Positions 8,760 through 17,642 of a stretch of DNA of 33,118 nucleotides are shown here, piece by piece. The notes below the pieces were generated by a model. That model was not told where the DNA came from. It did not search any database and worked only from the letters and a program-made list of their open reading frames with translations. The first letter of the stretch is position 1; every line of letters begins with the position of its first letter. A program made the position numbers and the translations under genes. The DNA is from a virus. The DNA lies in the IMG/VR virus record IMGVR_UViG_3300024520_000303, positions 1 through 33,118 of that record; one strand, written 5' to 3'.

Positions 8760-9268
8760 TGATGATTTATGGCGAGGACAAAACAATCGCCCGGTGGGTA
8801 GAAAAACTAATCCCGCATGTTCATACGGGTTTCGGTGATTGTGTTGCTATGGGGTATGCAAACGACCAAGGTCGTCTTTTGGCCGGTTTCGTGTATAATA
8901 ATTACAGCAAAGAGTTCCGCACCATTTGTTTGTCTGCGGCGTCGGTGAGCAGAATGTGGGCAAGGCCCGATGTTATACACGAGGTTTTTCAGTATCCCTT
9001 TGAGCAGTTAGGCGTTTATAAAGTAGTTAATGTGACACCGGCAGACAATTTGCCTGCCATAAAAGTTAACGCACATATCGGCTTCAAACGAGAAGCAATA
9101 TTAGCGCATCACTTCGGCAAGGGCCGCCACGCAGTGGTACAACGATTATTGCAACCGGATTATATCCGATTATTTGGAGAGAGATATGGGTTGGGGAAAA
9201 AACAGTTCATCACCAGCGCCGACGATTGTAAACCCCAATACAGCGGCGAGCGGGCAAGCCAACTTTAA
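8759..9268 (+). CDS. GNAT-type acetyltransferase-like protein
   Basis: 169 residues. The C-terminal half contains VHEVFQYPF-like helix (residues about 76-84), GVYKVVNVTP and DNLPAIKVNAHIGFKREAIL, which is the strand-helix and N-x-x-A arrangement of phage GNAT-like proteins. Such proteins occur in many podovirus tail modules; whether they acetylate anything is unknown. The start is the TAATG overlap; a second ATG lies 3 bases on. The last 27 residues run 83 bases into the next gene in another frame, a much longer overlap than elsewhere in this operon. Confidence 0.65.
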   Translation: MMIYGEDKTIARWVEKLIPHVHTGFGDCVAMGYANDQGRLLAGFVYNNYSKEFRTICLSAASVSRMWARPDVIHEVFQYPFEQLGVYKVVNVTPADNLPAIKVNAHIGFKREAILAHHFGKGRHAVVQRLLQPDYIRLFGERYGLGKKQFITSADDCKPQYSGERASQL

Positions 9269-10442
9269 CGAGGAGGCTGCGAAAAAGCAGCGCGCGTTAA
9301 ATATGATCTGGCAGGAGGGTCCGCAGGGCAATCTATCCTATTTGCCAACCGGCACTGAAACCGAGGGCATTCCCGATTTCAAGGCGGTCACCGAATTAGC
9401 TCCGGGTCAACAGCGTCTATACGACAGCGGCGTTGCCTCGCAACAGAAATTTGCTGACATCGCTTCCAGCCAGTTAGGCCAAGTTCAGAACAAGCTATCC
9501 CAGCCGTTCGATATGTCACAGTTCGGCGCAGCACCCAGAGCGCCCATGATCCGGGGCGGTGGGATGCGCTACGGTGCATATGACCACGGGATGGCGGGCG
9601 GCAACATGGACCCCAACGCGCGTCCTAGCTCCGTGCCAGGCGGCGGCGTGTCGATGGCCGCACCGCAGCGCATGGCGGAGACGTTCCACATGCAGCCTGA
9701 CGGTAGCCTGGGTCTGACGCCGCCGGGCGGGGCTGATGGTGAGGTTATTGCCGCCCCTGATTACACCCAGATGCACCAGACGGCACAGCCTGGCTACCCT
9801 CAGCAAGGTGGCCAGCAGCACGGACGGTTTGGCCCCGCGCCGGAGGTCAACCCGGAAGTCCGCCAACGTCAGCAGGATGCTATCTTGCAGCGGTTCCAGC
9901 CACAGCTAGACCGCAACTCAGATGCCGAGCGCACCAGGCTTGCCAATCAAGGATTTGTGCGTGGCAGCGAGGGTTTCAGGGATGCCATGTTTGACGACAA
10001 TCAGGCCAGAAATGATTTCTATCTGGGGGCCGATATACAAGCGGGTGATGAGATGGCGAGAATGTTTGGTTTGCAGAATGCATCCCGCGCCCGTGATATC
10101 AATGAAATGAACCAAGATTATATTTTCGAAACCAACGCCAGAGACAGGGCCATTCAGGAGGAAATACTTTCCCGTGGCCAGCCAATGTCTGAGCTATCCA
10201 CCTTTATGACGGGTTCACAACCAAAAGACCCCAGATTTGTCCCAACCCCGCAGGGGACTATCGCCGCCCCTAATTTTCTGGATGCAACTTATGCCTCTGC
10301 TGGCCAGCAAAACGCATTCAACCAAAATCAGGCCGGCTTAAGAAATTCCGCACAGATTTCCAATAATCAGGGATTGTACGGTTTAGCGGGAACAGGCGCT
10401 AAACTTTACGGCGCTAGTCAGGGTTGGGGGTGGGGTAAATAA
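9186..10442 (+). CDS. Structural protein, probable ejection or tail protein
   Basis: 418 residues from the ATG at 9186, which has GGAGAG five bases upstream; the TTG at 9174 has no such site. Residues about 105-225 are a Gly/Pro/Gln/Met-rich region; residues about 228-330 are helical and charged (RQRQQDAILQRFQPQLDRN, LANQGFVRGSEGFRDAMFDD, RARDINEMNQDYIF), the pattern of a common uncharacterised podovirus virion protein. The C-terminus is Asn/Gln/Gly-rich. It sits between the gp10-like hub and two other long helical proteins, the place where P22 encodes its ejection proteins gp7, gp20 and gp16. Homology to those is not visible. Confidence 0.7.
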   Translation: MGWGKNSSSPAPTIVNPNTAASGQANFNEEAAKKQRALNMIWQEGPQGNLSYLPTGTETEGIPDFKAVTELAPGQQRLYDSGVASQQKFADIASSQLGQVQNKLSQPFDMSQFGAAPRAPMIRGGGMRYGAYDHGMAGGNMDPNARPSSVPGGGVSMAAPQRMAETFHMQPDGSLGLTPPGGADGEVIAAPDYTQMHQTAQPGYPQQGGQQHGRFGPAPEVNPEVRQRQQDAILQRFQPQLDRNSDAERTRLANQGFVRGSEGFRDAMFDDNQARNDFYLGADIQAGDEMARMFGLQNASRARDINEMNQDYIFETNARDRAIQEEILSRGQPMSELSTFMTGSQPKDPRFVPTPQGTIAAPNFLDATYASAGQQNAFNQNQAGLRNSAQISNNQGLYGLAGTGAKLYGASQGWGWGK

Positions 10443-11896
10443 TGCGCCAACTCGGAGAAAATCTAAGGGGCGGGAACCGTTTTCTGAGGACTTTCAGGGA
10501 AAACGCCCAACCGATAAACACGGTAAAATCCCACAGCCAGGGGATTAATCACGTCTTACAACAATTGCTGAAAGGCGTGGGTATTGGCGAGGATCGCAAG
10601 GAACGCAAGGAAATGATGGAGGCAGTCCAGGCTGCCATGGTTGCCGATCCCACCACCATTACGGAATCCATGCCAGCATCGTCATTTTCAGGCGATGAGG
10701 AAGGCGGGGAGGGTGATGAAACGGAAATCACGTCTACCAACCCCAATCAGCGCAGCCTGACTGAAAGATTGACTGCGGCTGGCGCGGGTATGTCCAACAA
10801 TTCCCGCATGCAGGATTTTCAGCGGGGCCTTATTCCGCACCGCCTACAGGCTGATCTGGCAAAGAGAAATCTGGATGAGACGAGAGCCCATCAGGCCGGC
10901 CTCCTTAAAACCAGTCGCGCCCGAGAGGATGCACAACTGGCCGATAAGAGGAATCACGCCGCCCTGGTGACTGCCGCCGCTAATAGCCGAGCGGATGCCC
11001 TTTTGCGGGACAAGATCAAGCGGGCAGATGATCTCCTCGCGGCGGGTAAGGTACATGAAGCAAATTTATTGAAGGCGGAGATTACCCGTGATGAGGCCGC
11101 GAAAACGTTGGCGTTTAACCGGTCGGTGTCACTGAAGGCGGCCCCTGCGGCCCCCAAAACAGCCATGACGCCGGACGTACTGAAACAGCAAATGCTACTC
11201 AGGGCCGCTGGCAGGCCAACAAACATCGGAAGTATCCCGTCTGGGATGCAGATGATAACTGGTCTCGATGGTACGGTTAGGCTGACTCCTATTCCCGGCT
11301 CCAAGGCGGCGGCTGCCGCAACAAACGCAGCGGCAGCTTCCGATCAAGCGGCAAAAACAGCAGTGGATAAGGCGAGTGTCATGTTGAGTACAGTGGCCAA
11401 CATTCGCAAAGAGTTAAAGGAGGCGTTGCTCCCTGCGTCTGGCACCCTATCGGTCCCCGGATCGAAGCTGTCTCTGACAAGCGCCGGGCGGGTCAGGTCT
11501 CATATCAGGACACTGCAAAGCGGCCAGGTATTGCAGACCATGCTGGAGTTGAAAAAAGCGTCATCGACGGGCGCTACCGGTTTCGGTGCTTTGAGCCAGA
11601 AAGAGTTGGACATCCTGATAGCGGAGATTGGGGCGCTGGACCCGGATATCACCGAGCCGGATATCTTGCTGGATACCATGCAGCGCATTGAGGACCGATA
11701 TATTCGCATCATGTCGGATGCGAAGCGGGACATGACACCGGAGAAAATTACGGAGTTAGGGCTGGATGATCTTATAAAGGCGGCGGACAACGCGGTAGCA
11801 AAAAAGAAACGCACGGCGGATAAGGCCAAAAAGAAATTTGGCCGCCGCAAACTGGGTGAGACAATAGCAGAGTGGCGAGCGAGGACAGGTGGATAA
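10442..11896 (+). CDS. Long helical protein, probable internal/ejection protein
   Basis: 484 residues, starting and ending in TAATG junctions. An acidic linker lies at about residues 80-100, then an Ala/Arg/Lys/Asp-rich stretch (about 130-235) that looks like a long alpha-helical or coiled-coil segment, and a second helical domain at about 285-430 (IRKELKEALLPASGT, LSQKELDILIAEIGALDPDI, MQRIEDRYIRIM). The end is strongly basic (AVAKKKRTADKAKKKFGRRK), which could bind DNA. Position in the trio after the tail hub suggests a protein ejected with DNA. No named family recognised. Confidence 0.65.
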   Translation: MRQLGENLRGGNRFLRTFRENAQPINTVKSHSQGINHVLQQLLKGVGIGEDRKERKEMMEAVQAAMVADPTTITESMPASSFSGDEEGGEGDETEITSTNPNQRSLTERLTAAGAGMSNNSRMQDFQRGLIPHRLQADLAKRNLDETRAHQAGLLKTSRAREDAQLADKRNHAALVTAAANSRADALLRDKIKRADDLLAAGKVHEANLLKAEITRDEAAKTLAFNRSVSLKAAPAAPKTAMTPDVLKQQMLLRAAGRPTNIGSIPSGMQMITGLDGTVRLTPIPGSKAAAAATNAAAASDQAAKTAVDKASVMLSTVANIRKELKEALLPASGTLSVPGSKLSLTSAGRVRSHIRTLQSGQVLQTMLELKKASSTGATGFGALSQKELDILIAEIGALDPDITEPDILLDTMQRIEDRYIRIMSDAKRDMTPEKITELGLDDLIKAADNAVAKKKRTADKAKKKFGRRKLGETIAEWRARTGG

Positions 11897-13731
11897 TGGC
11901 ATCCCCCCAAGAGGCTGGATTCTCAGCCGAAGATATCGTCAGGGAAGCACTGCGGCTTAAAAAGGCCGGGTTTAATGACGACGAGATTGCCGTGGAGTTG
12001 GGAGGGGTCACACCACCTACGCCGGCTCCCCCTGTCCCCCCGGCTCCCCCAGAGACTTTTATCGGCGACGAGGAATTTCAGGGGCCGACACCGGGAGACC
12101 AACTCCCCCTTATAGACCGGATGTTCAACACCAACACCGCAGCGCGTGCCTATAACCCCAACGTGACCGCGATGCCCCTACCTCCTCGGCAACCCACCCC
12201 TCTCCCACAGCAGGGTCCGACAGGGGCACCTCGCGGCGTCCTGCCGAGAGGGGGGCAGATTGGCCAGGGGGCACAACCACCCTCGCCAGAGGAGGGTATG
12301 CCCCTCTCAGATACTTTAGTCAGGGCGGGGCAGAATTTTGGTCCGTCTCTGGTGAAAGAGGCGAAGAACATGGCGCAGCCATTCCTTCACCCAGTGGAAA
12401 CCGCAAAGGCTTTGGGAAACCTCGGTATGGGGTTGATTGAACTTGCCATTCCAGGAGAGCAGGGAAGTGAAAAATATGCCGAGGCGGTAGGCAAGCATTA
12501 CACGGATAAATATGGCGGCGTTGAGCAGATAAAAAAGGCCATAGCAGAAGACCCAGTGAGTGTGCTCGCGGACGTGTCTGTCATCCTGACCGGAGGAGGC
12601 ACACTGGCCGCCAGAGCGCCGGGCACCCTCGGGCAGATAGGTAAAACTGTAGCCACCGTCGGAGACGCAGCAAATCCGGTAAATATAGCCGCAGGGGCCG
12701 CTAAGTTGACGGCAAAGCCGGTCGGTAAACTAAGCAGGGAGTTGATAGGAAATTTCGGAACGCACACCGGTGGGGAAAGCCTGAGACAGGCGTACCGTGC
12801 CGGCAAAGACGGGGGCAGCAGGCAGGCCACTTTCAAGGCAAATCTCGCCGGGAGAGTACCAAATACAGATGTGGTCTCACAGACCGCCGACGCCTTGGCC
12901 CGGATGCGGAAGGACCGGTCAGACGCCTACGAGGCCAATATGGTGAACGTGCGCGGAAGTAACCAGACGATCAGTATGGACACAATAGATCGCGTCGTGG
13001 ACGCCACCGAGGCTGTCGGTAAGTTTAAAGGCGTCACCGTGAAAAAGAGCGCGGCTGAGGCCTTCGAAAAAATCCGGGCACAGGTTGACGAGTGGCGGGC
13101 GCTGGATTCGTCGCAGTACCACACCCCTGCCGGCCTAGATGCGTTGAAGCAGGCCGTATATGACATCGGGGACAGCTATCCGTGGGGTACGGCGTCCAAG
13201 AAAGTCGTCATGGACGTATATCACAAGATCCGGTCAGAGATTGCCAAGGCGGCCCCCGATTATGATAAGGCCATGAAGGGGTACAGCGAGGCGTCCGATA
13301 TGATTGACGACATATCCCGCACCTTGTCCATACAAGGACCGAAGACCAACGTGGATACGGCGCTGCGGAAACTGGCGTCAGTTATGCGTAACAATGTAAA
13401 CACCAACTATGGACGCCGTGTCGATCTGGTGGACGCCCTTAGCCCTTATGGTGGCGCAGATATTATGCCGGCGCTGGCGGGGCAGGTCTTGAATAAATAC
13501 ACCCCCAGGGGACTTGGTTCGGCTACTACAGGGCCGGCGGCGGCATATCTGGCCTATACAGATCCTGTCGTGGGTTTGCCTGCTTTGGCTGCACAATCCC
13601 CTCGCCTGATGGGTGAGGCGGCCAATATGGCTGGGCGGGGTGCAAGGGCATGGGACAGGGCAGGGCCGACGGTGGCACGCGCCTCTCTGTTATCCAATCT
13701 GATTGGCCGTCATTCGCAAGAATCGAGATAG
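11896..13731 (+). CDS. Large proline-rich virion protein, probable ejection protein
   Basis: 611 residues from the ATG at 11896 (TAATG overlap, AGGTGG upstream); a GTG 24 bases earlier is less likely. The first 30 residues contain two short helices (EDIVREALRLKKAGFNDDEI). Residues about 45-135 are Pro/Gln/Gly-rich. The segment at about 155-215 (HPVETAKALGNLGMGLIELA, then YAEAVGKHYTDKYGGVEQIK and EDPVSVLADVSVILTGGG) recurs, as far as I recall, in phage internal virion proteins. Several Gly/Ala hydrophobic patches follow, which could insert into membranes during ejection. It is the last of three long helical proteins before the tail fibre. Confidence 0.65.
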   Translation: MASPQEAGFSAEDIVREALRLKKAGFNDDEIAVELGGVTPPTPAPPVPPAPPETFIGDEEFQGPTPGDQLPLIDRMFNTNTAARAYNPNVTAMPLPPRQPTPLPQQGPTGAPRGVLPRGGQIGQGAQPPSPEEGMPLSDTLVRAGQNFGPSLVKEAKNMAQPFLHPVETAKALGNLGMGLIELAIPGEQGSEKYAEAVGKHYTDKYGGVEQIKKAIAEDPVSVLADVSVILTGGGTLAARAPGTLGQIGKTVATVGDAANPVNIAAGAAKLTAKPVGKLSRELIGNFGTHTGGESLRQAYRAGKDGGSRQATFKANLAGRVPNTDVVSQTADALARMRKDRSDAYEANMVNVRGSNQTISMDTIDRVVDATEAVGKFKGVTVKKSAAEAFEKIRAQVDEWRALDSSQYHTPAGLDALKQAVYDIGDSYPWGTASKKVVMDVYHKIRSEIAKAAPDYDKAMKGYSEASDMIDDISRTLSIQGPKTNVDTALRKLASVMRNNVNTNYGRRVDLVDALSPYGGADIMPALAGQVLNKYTPRGLGSATTGPAAAYLAYTDPVVGLPALAAQSPRLMGEAANMAGRGARAWDRAGPTVARASLLSNLIGRHSQESR

Positions 13732-13784
13732 AGCAACCAACCTATAGTAAAAATGATGAAAATAGCCCAGCCATCAATATCCAT
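13710..13784 (-). CDS. Small antisense single-pass membrane peptide
   Basis: A 24-residue frame, MDIDGWAIFIIFTIGWLLYL followed by DSCE, too short for usual gene callers. It has an exceptional ribosome site: GAGGTGAT is complementary to the 16S tail, with seven bases between GAGG and the ATG. Residues 6-20 form one hydrophobic helix. It is read leftward, against the operon on both sides, and its last codons overlap the end of the preceding plus-strand gene. Small one-helix peptides are common in phages, but an antisense one in the virion operon is odd. The coding claim rests on the ribosome site and hydrophobicity alone. Confidence 0.5.
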   Translation of the reverse strand: MDIDGWAIFIIFTIGWLLYLDSCE

Positions 13785-13844
13785 AATATCACCTCAATCA
13801 AGACATGACCCCTATATCATGAGAATACAAGGAGTTTGCCTCTA

Positions 13845-15602
13845 ATGGCCCGCAACGGATCAGGCACATATACGCTTGCAGAGGCTGCATTCGTAGCCGA
13901 CACAATCATTGATGAGGCGGCTGTAAACAGTAATTTTTCGGACATAGCGGCACAGATTACCAATTCTGTCGCCACGGACGGCCAAACCACCATGTCCGGC
14001 AATTTAAAACTGGGCACCAACAAAGTCACCGGCGGCGCTGTAGGCACCCTACAAGACGACATGCCCACGCTCAGACAGGTCCAGGCCAATGCTTATGGGT
14101 ATGTGGCCAGCGATACAGGGTCGGCAGACGCATACGCTATTGCGCCCTCCCCAGCTATTGCCGCTTATGTTGCCGGGCAACGGTTTTCGTTTATAGCCAC
14201 CAATGCGTCCACAGGGGCGTCCACAGTCGATGTCAACGGTTTGGGCACCAAGGCTATACAATTGCACGGGTCGGCCCTGGCGGGGGCGGAAATAGGCGCT
14301 GGCGACCTTGTTACGGTGATGTATGACGGCACACAGTTCCAAATCCAATCCCCTGTTGGGGATGTTACGGGACCGGCGTCTGCGACTGACAACAGTTTAG
14401 CCAGATTTGACGGCACGACCGGGAAACTCCTGAAAGACGGTGCGGTAATCGGAACGGATGTTCTGGCCAATCTGTCAGAGGATACCAGCCCCCAGCTTGG
14501 CGGCGATCTGGACGCCAACGGTAGCCAAATCCAATGGTCAAAGGGTGCTGATGTTGTTTGCGCCAACGCCTTACCTTTACTGACAGACGGCAATTATTTC
14601 GACATCACCACGGGTGTGGATACTGTAACGTCGATTAACACGACGGGTGGGGCTGGCACGGTCGTTAAAGTCCATTGCGACGTAGCCATCTTGTGGACTC
14701 ACCACGCCACCAATTTAATCCTGCCCGGCGGTGCTAATATCCAGGGCGCTGCGGGCGATGAGGTCGAGTTTATCGAATATGGGGCGGGGACATACCGTTG
14801 CACGGCTTATACCAAGGCTGACGGCACTGCGGTAGCTGGTTCGTCTCTACCTAAGAATTACATAACTGGCTTAGCTCTGACTAATGATACCGACACAGCT
14901 CATGACATATCAGTGGCTGCCGGTGAGTGCCGAGGGTCCGACGACGACGAGGATATTAGTTTGACATCTGCCATGGTGAAGCGGATTGATGCTTCGTGGG
15001 CGTCAGGAACCGGTAACGGGGGACTGTCATCCTCTCTCACCCTTGCTGATGCAACTTGGTATCACGTTCATGCCATCATGGTAGGTGGTAGTGCTGATGT
15101 GGGATTCGATACTTCCATAACAGCGGCCAACCTAGTTGCCGATCATAGTGCTACAGCATATCGCAGGATAGGTTCAGTCCTAACCTTTGATAGCGGCGGG
15201 TCTAATTACGACATCGCGCAGTTCACCCAGATAGATGATATGTTCTTCTGGGATACAGCTATCACTGAGTATAACGCAGACCCTGGCACAACAGAACAAG
15301 ACATAACTTTAACTGTCCCTACCGGTTTAAAGATATTAGCCGATTTATCCACTTGGGCTGTTCATGGTTTAGGCGACAACGTTGACATGAGTATAAAAAT
15401 ATATTCGTCAGACATCAGTACTCCCGGTTTCACCTACTACATGGATAATGTGGCTGGCAACCAGACACCTGGGAACGGTGGCAGAGGATTATTCCCGACG
15501 AACACTTCAGCCCAAGTGAAAGCTATCATGGGCTCACTCAATCAAAGCAACATGACGATGGTGTGTCATGGCTATCGAGACACCCGAGGGAGGAACGCAT
15601 AA
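13845..15602 (+). CDS. Tail fibre / receptor-binding protein
   Basis: 585 residues from the ATG at 13845, with AAGGAG upstream. The N-terminus (ARNGSGTYTL, then DEAAVNSNFSDIAAQITNSV and DGQTTMSGNLKLG) is the classic opening of phage fibre and appendage proteins. Then come short repeats of the fibre type (NASTGASTVDVNGLGTKAIQ, SLARFDGTTGKLLKDGAVIG) and a C-terminal beta-rich region from about residue 330 with SGGSNYDIAQFTQIDDMFFW and a Gly/Asn-rich tip. It would form the trimeric host-binding appendage. It ends in a TAATG overlap with a small gene. Confidence 0.8.
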   Translation: MARNGSGTYTLAEAAFVADTIIDEAAVNSNFSDIAAQITNSVATDGQTTMSGNLKLGTNKVTGGAVGTLQDDMPTLRQVQANAYGYVASDTGSADAYAIAPSPAIAAYVAGQRFSFIATNASTGASTVDVNGLGTKAIQLHGSALAGAEIGAGDLVTVMYDGTQFQIQSPVGDVTGPASATDNSLARFDGTTGKLLKDGAVIGTDVLANLSEDTSPQLGGDLDANGSQIQWSKGADVVCANALPLLTDGNYFDITTGVDTVTSINTTGGAGTVVKVHCDVAILWTHHATNLILPGGANIQGAAGDEVEFIEYGAGTYRCTAYTKADGTAVAGSSLPKNYITGLALTNDTDTAHDISVAAGECRGSDDDEDISLTSAMVKRIDASWASGTGNGGLSSSLTLADATWYHVHAIMVGGSADVGFDTSITAANLVADHSATAYRRIGSVLTFDSGGSNYDIAQFTQIDDMFFWDTAITEYNADPGTTEQDITLTVPTGLKILADLSTWAVHGLGDNVDMSIKIYSSDISTPGFTYYMDNVAGNQTPGNGGRGLFPTNTSAQVKAIMGSLNQSNMTMVCHGYRDTRGRNA

Positions 15603-15838
15603 TGACTAGCCGCTTTGTAGAACGTAAGAATGGTAAAATTGTAGGTGCCACATCGCACCCTAGTGATAGGTTTGCAGAAGAGCTGGATGACCAGCACCCT
15701 GACTATCTAGAATTCCTCAACCCTCCCGAGTCCCTAGCAGACAAAGCGAAGCGGGAGAAGAGGGAGGCCGTTAAGGCTAAACCTGACAATGCCCCCGTCA
15801 CCATGAAAGACCTTCGGGATTTTGGGTTGGTGCCATAG
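15602..15838 (+). CDS. Small charged protein following the tail fibre
   Basis: 78 residues; the ATG at 15602 overlaps the fibre stop and has GGAGG about ten bases upstream. Sequence is hydrophilic: SRFVERKNGKIVGATSHPSD at the start, an acidic middle (EELDDQHPDYLEFL), then Lys/Glu-rich helix (KAKREKREAVKAK). Genes directly after fibre genes often code for assembly chaperones, so that role is possible, but I see no motif that proves it. Confidence 0.65.
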   Translation: MTSRFVERKNGKIVGATSHPSDRFAEELDDQHPDYLEFLNPPESLADKAKREKREAVKAKPDNAPVTMKDLRDFGLVP

Positions 15839-15909
15839 CGCAGTGACAAATACCACAGTTAATGCATACAACCCTTAGTAAGTTATGCTCGCGTAAGGAA
15901 TAGGATTTC

Positions 15910-16212
15910 ATGGGAAGAATTGGCGAGTTTCAAGTTAAAAAAGAAGTATCGCTCGGCAATCTCGGCTCAATGCTGATGATGATGATGATGTTTGTCGCTG
16001 GTTGGGTATCGTTGCAGGGCGATGTTGAATCAAATAAACAGGCTATAGCGGGCGGGATATTGCCAGGTGCGGACCTGCGGGTCACGACATTAGAAACCAC
16101 GATTAATATAATAATCCCGGCTATGAATCAGCGTATGGAAAACCTTGAGGGGGAAATCCGACGCCTCCGCCTGTCGTTACAGCGCACAGAAATGCCTAGC
16201 AATAAATTGTAA
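15910..16212 (+). CDS. Membrane protein with one helix and a C-terminal coiled coil
   Basis: 100 residues. A short cytosolic start is followed by one transmembrane segment at about residues 18-37, which includes five consecutive Met codons, and then a helical, heptad-like tail (IIPAMNQRMENLEGEIRRLR). This N-in single-helix plus coiled-coil build is seen in phage small membrane proteins near lysis genes, including spanin-like ones, but no diagnostic motif exists. The 71-base gap upstream has no gene and no clear promoter. AGGAATAGGA precedes the ATG. Confidence 0.6.
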   Translation: MGRIGEFQVKKEVSLGNLGSMLMMMMMFVAGWVSLQGDVESNKQAIAGGILPGADLRVTTLETTINIIIPAMNQRMENLEGEIRRLRLSLQRTEMPSNKL

Positions 16213-16250
16213 ACGCCGGAACGTTCTTCTCCGTCTTCACGTTAGGAGAG

Positions 16251-16415
16251 GTGATTTCGGCAATAAAAAACGCCCACGAGTTTTTCCGGACCCTGTGGAC
16301 GTTTTTTGAAATAGCGGTAAGAGAGCCGCTGGTGATTCAATTCCTGTATACGATAGGAATTGTGGTCAGGTCTAGGGAAAAAAAAATGACAGGATATATT
16401 TTCCGCTATTTATAG
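16251..16415 (+). CDS. Unannotated small membrane-type protein (GTG start)
   Basis: 54 residues, below common length cut-offs. The frame begins at a GTG only two bases after AGGAG, a spacing that is too short, so the exact start is doubtful. The sequence looks genuine: ISAIKNAHEFFRTLWTFFEI and then VREPLVIQFLYTIGIVVRSR, an aromatic hydrophobic stretch flanked by basic residues. Near its end the gene runs through nine consecutive A residues, and the next gene lies in another frame right after it; see the finding on slippage. Confidence 0.45.
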   Translation: MISAIKNAHEFFRTLWTFFEIAVREPLVIQFLYTIGIVVRSREKKMTGYIFRYL

Positions 16416-16417
16416 CT

Positions 16418-16693
16418 TTGGTCGCATTAGCGGCCATTTCCTCTCCGGCTACCGGCGAAACCCTACCCGCATGTGGAAGCCGTTCTGAAATAATTAATAA
16501 ACTCTATACCCGTTATGCTGAGATACCCGCAGCATTAGGCGTACACTCCAACGGGGGCGTGATTGAAATACTCACGTCTCCGCAAGGAACTTTCACGATA
16601 ATTCGAACCATGCAAAATGGCAAGGCGTGCATGATAGCCGCTGGCGAAGGATTTGAATTTTACCCACAGCCAAAGAAGGGAGCCCCACTTTAA
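16418..16693 (+). CDS. Exported small protein with incomplete signal peptide
   Basis: 91 residues if the TTG at 16418 is used. Its first residues, VALAAISSPATGETLP, are only the second half of a signal peptide. In the same frame upstream, back to a stop at 16373, lie KKN, DR and YFPLFIA codons, which would complete a normal signal sequence but contain no start codon. The mature part has CGSRSEIINKLYTRYAEIPA and a later GKACMIAAGEGFEF, two cysteines apart as in a small family of alphaproteobacterial periplasmic proteins that I recall. The start is therefore unresolved and may involve frameshifting. Confidence 0.6.
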   Translation: MVALAAISSPATGETLPACGSRSEIINKLYTRYAEIPAALGVHSNGGVIEILTSPQGTFTIIRTMQNGKACMIAAGEGFEFYPQPKKGAPL

Positions 16694-16718
16694 TACCCCA
16701 TCATTTTATAGGTGAAGT

Positions 16719-17642
16719 ATGGCTAAGCCCGTTCATAGCGATGAATATTTTATAGAGACATTCAGAAAGTTTGGGGGAACACGCACGTCGGATATTCTCC
16801 ATATAAGCCTACGGTCGGTTTTGCGTCGGCGTCGTCGGTTGGAAAAAGAAATAGGCGAACCGATAAACCCGCCGAATGCCAACAGCGCCCCAGGCCGGCT
16901 GAACATCGATCTCAATGACGGTGTGATTATTATATTCTCGGACTGCCATTACTGGCCGGACATGGTTCCGGTTATGCATCGCGCGTTAATACATTTCTGT
17001 AAAAAACTGCGGCCCGATTACGTCATTGCAAACGGCGATATCTGTGATTTCGCCGGTCTTTCGCGGTTCGATCCTATTGGTTGGGAGAACCGGCCATCCG
17101 TCATAGATGAAATAGAAACTTGCCAGATGCGGCTGGAGGAAGTTCGCAAAGCAACATCAAAGGCCAAGCATATATGGACGGCTGGAAATCACGACATACG
17201 GTTTGAATCCAAATTAGCCAAGCATTTGCCAGATATGGCGAAGGTTAAGGGCGTGCATTTGAGGGACCACTTTCCCAAATGGCAAACCACATGGTCGGCA
17301 TGGTTTAATGGTGACCTGGTTGTCAAGCACCGGATTAAGGGCGGGGCGAACGCTGTTAGAAATAACGTCATAGCCACAGGAAAACACGTTGCCACGGGGC
17401 ATCTCCACTCAGCCAAGGTTGTCCCCGTGAGTGCCTACGGTGAGACATTGTGGGGCATTGATTGCGGAACATTAGCCGACTGCTTTGGCCCGCAGTTTAT
17501 GTATGCAGAAGACAACCCGAGAGACTGGCGCTCCGGGTTTGGAATCCTCACGATTCGGGGTGGCATGCTGATGCAGCCTGAATTAGTTTTGAAAGTAGAT
17601 GATAACCGGGTAGAGTATCAAAATAAGCTGGTGGATGTATGA
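16719..17642 (+). CDS. Calcineurin-like metallophosphoesterase
   Basis: 307 residues with all signature motifs of the family: the D-x-H motif in IIIFSDCHYW (about residues 68-77), GD in VIANGDICDF (about 106-115), the GNHD motif in TAGNHDIRFE (about 151-160) and GHLHS (about 226-230). These bind two metal ions and hydrolyse phosphomonoesters or diesters. The first 50 residues are basic and may carry a helix-turn-helix (TSDILHISLRSVLRRRRRL). Phage members of this group may act on nucleic acid or nucleotides; the substrate is unknown. Its stop overlaps the next start as ATGA. Confidence 0.85.
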   Translation: MAKPVHSDEYFIETFRKFGGTRTSDILHISLRSVLRRRRRLEKEIGEPINPPNANSAPGRLNIDLNDGVIIIFSDCHYWPDMVPVMHRALIHFCKKLRPDYVIANGDICDFAGLSRFDPIGWENRPSVIDEIETCQMRLEEVRKATSKAKHIWTAGNHDIRFESKLAKHLPDMAKVKGVHLRDHFPKWQTTWSAWFNGDLVVKHRIKGGANAVRNNVIATGKHVATGHLHSAKVVPVSAYGETLWGIDCGTLADCFGPQFMYAEDNPRDWRSGFGILTIRGGMLMQPELVLKVDDNRVEYQNKLVDV

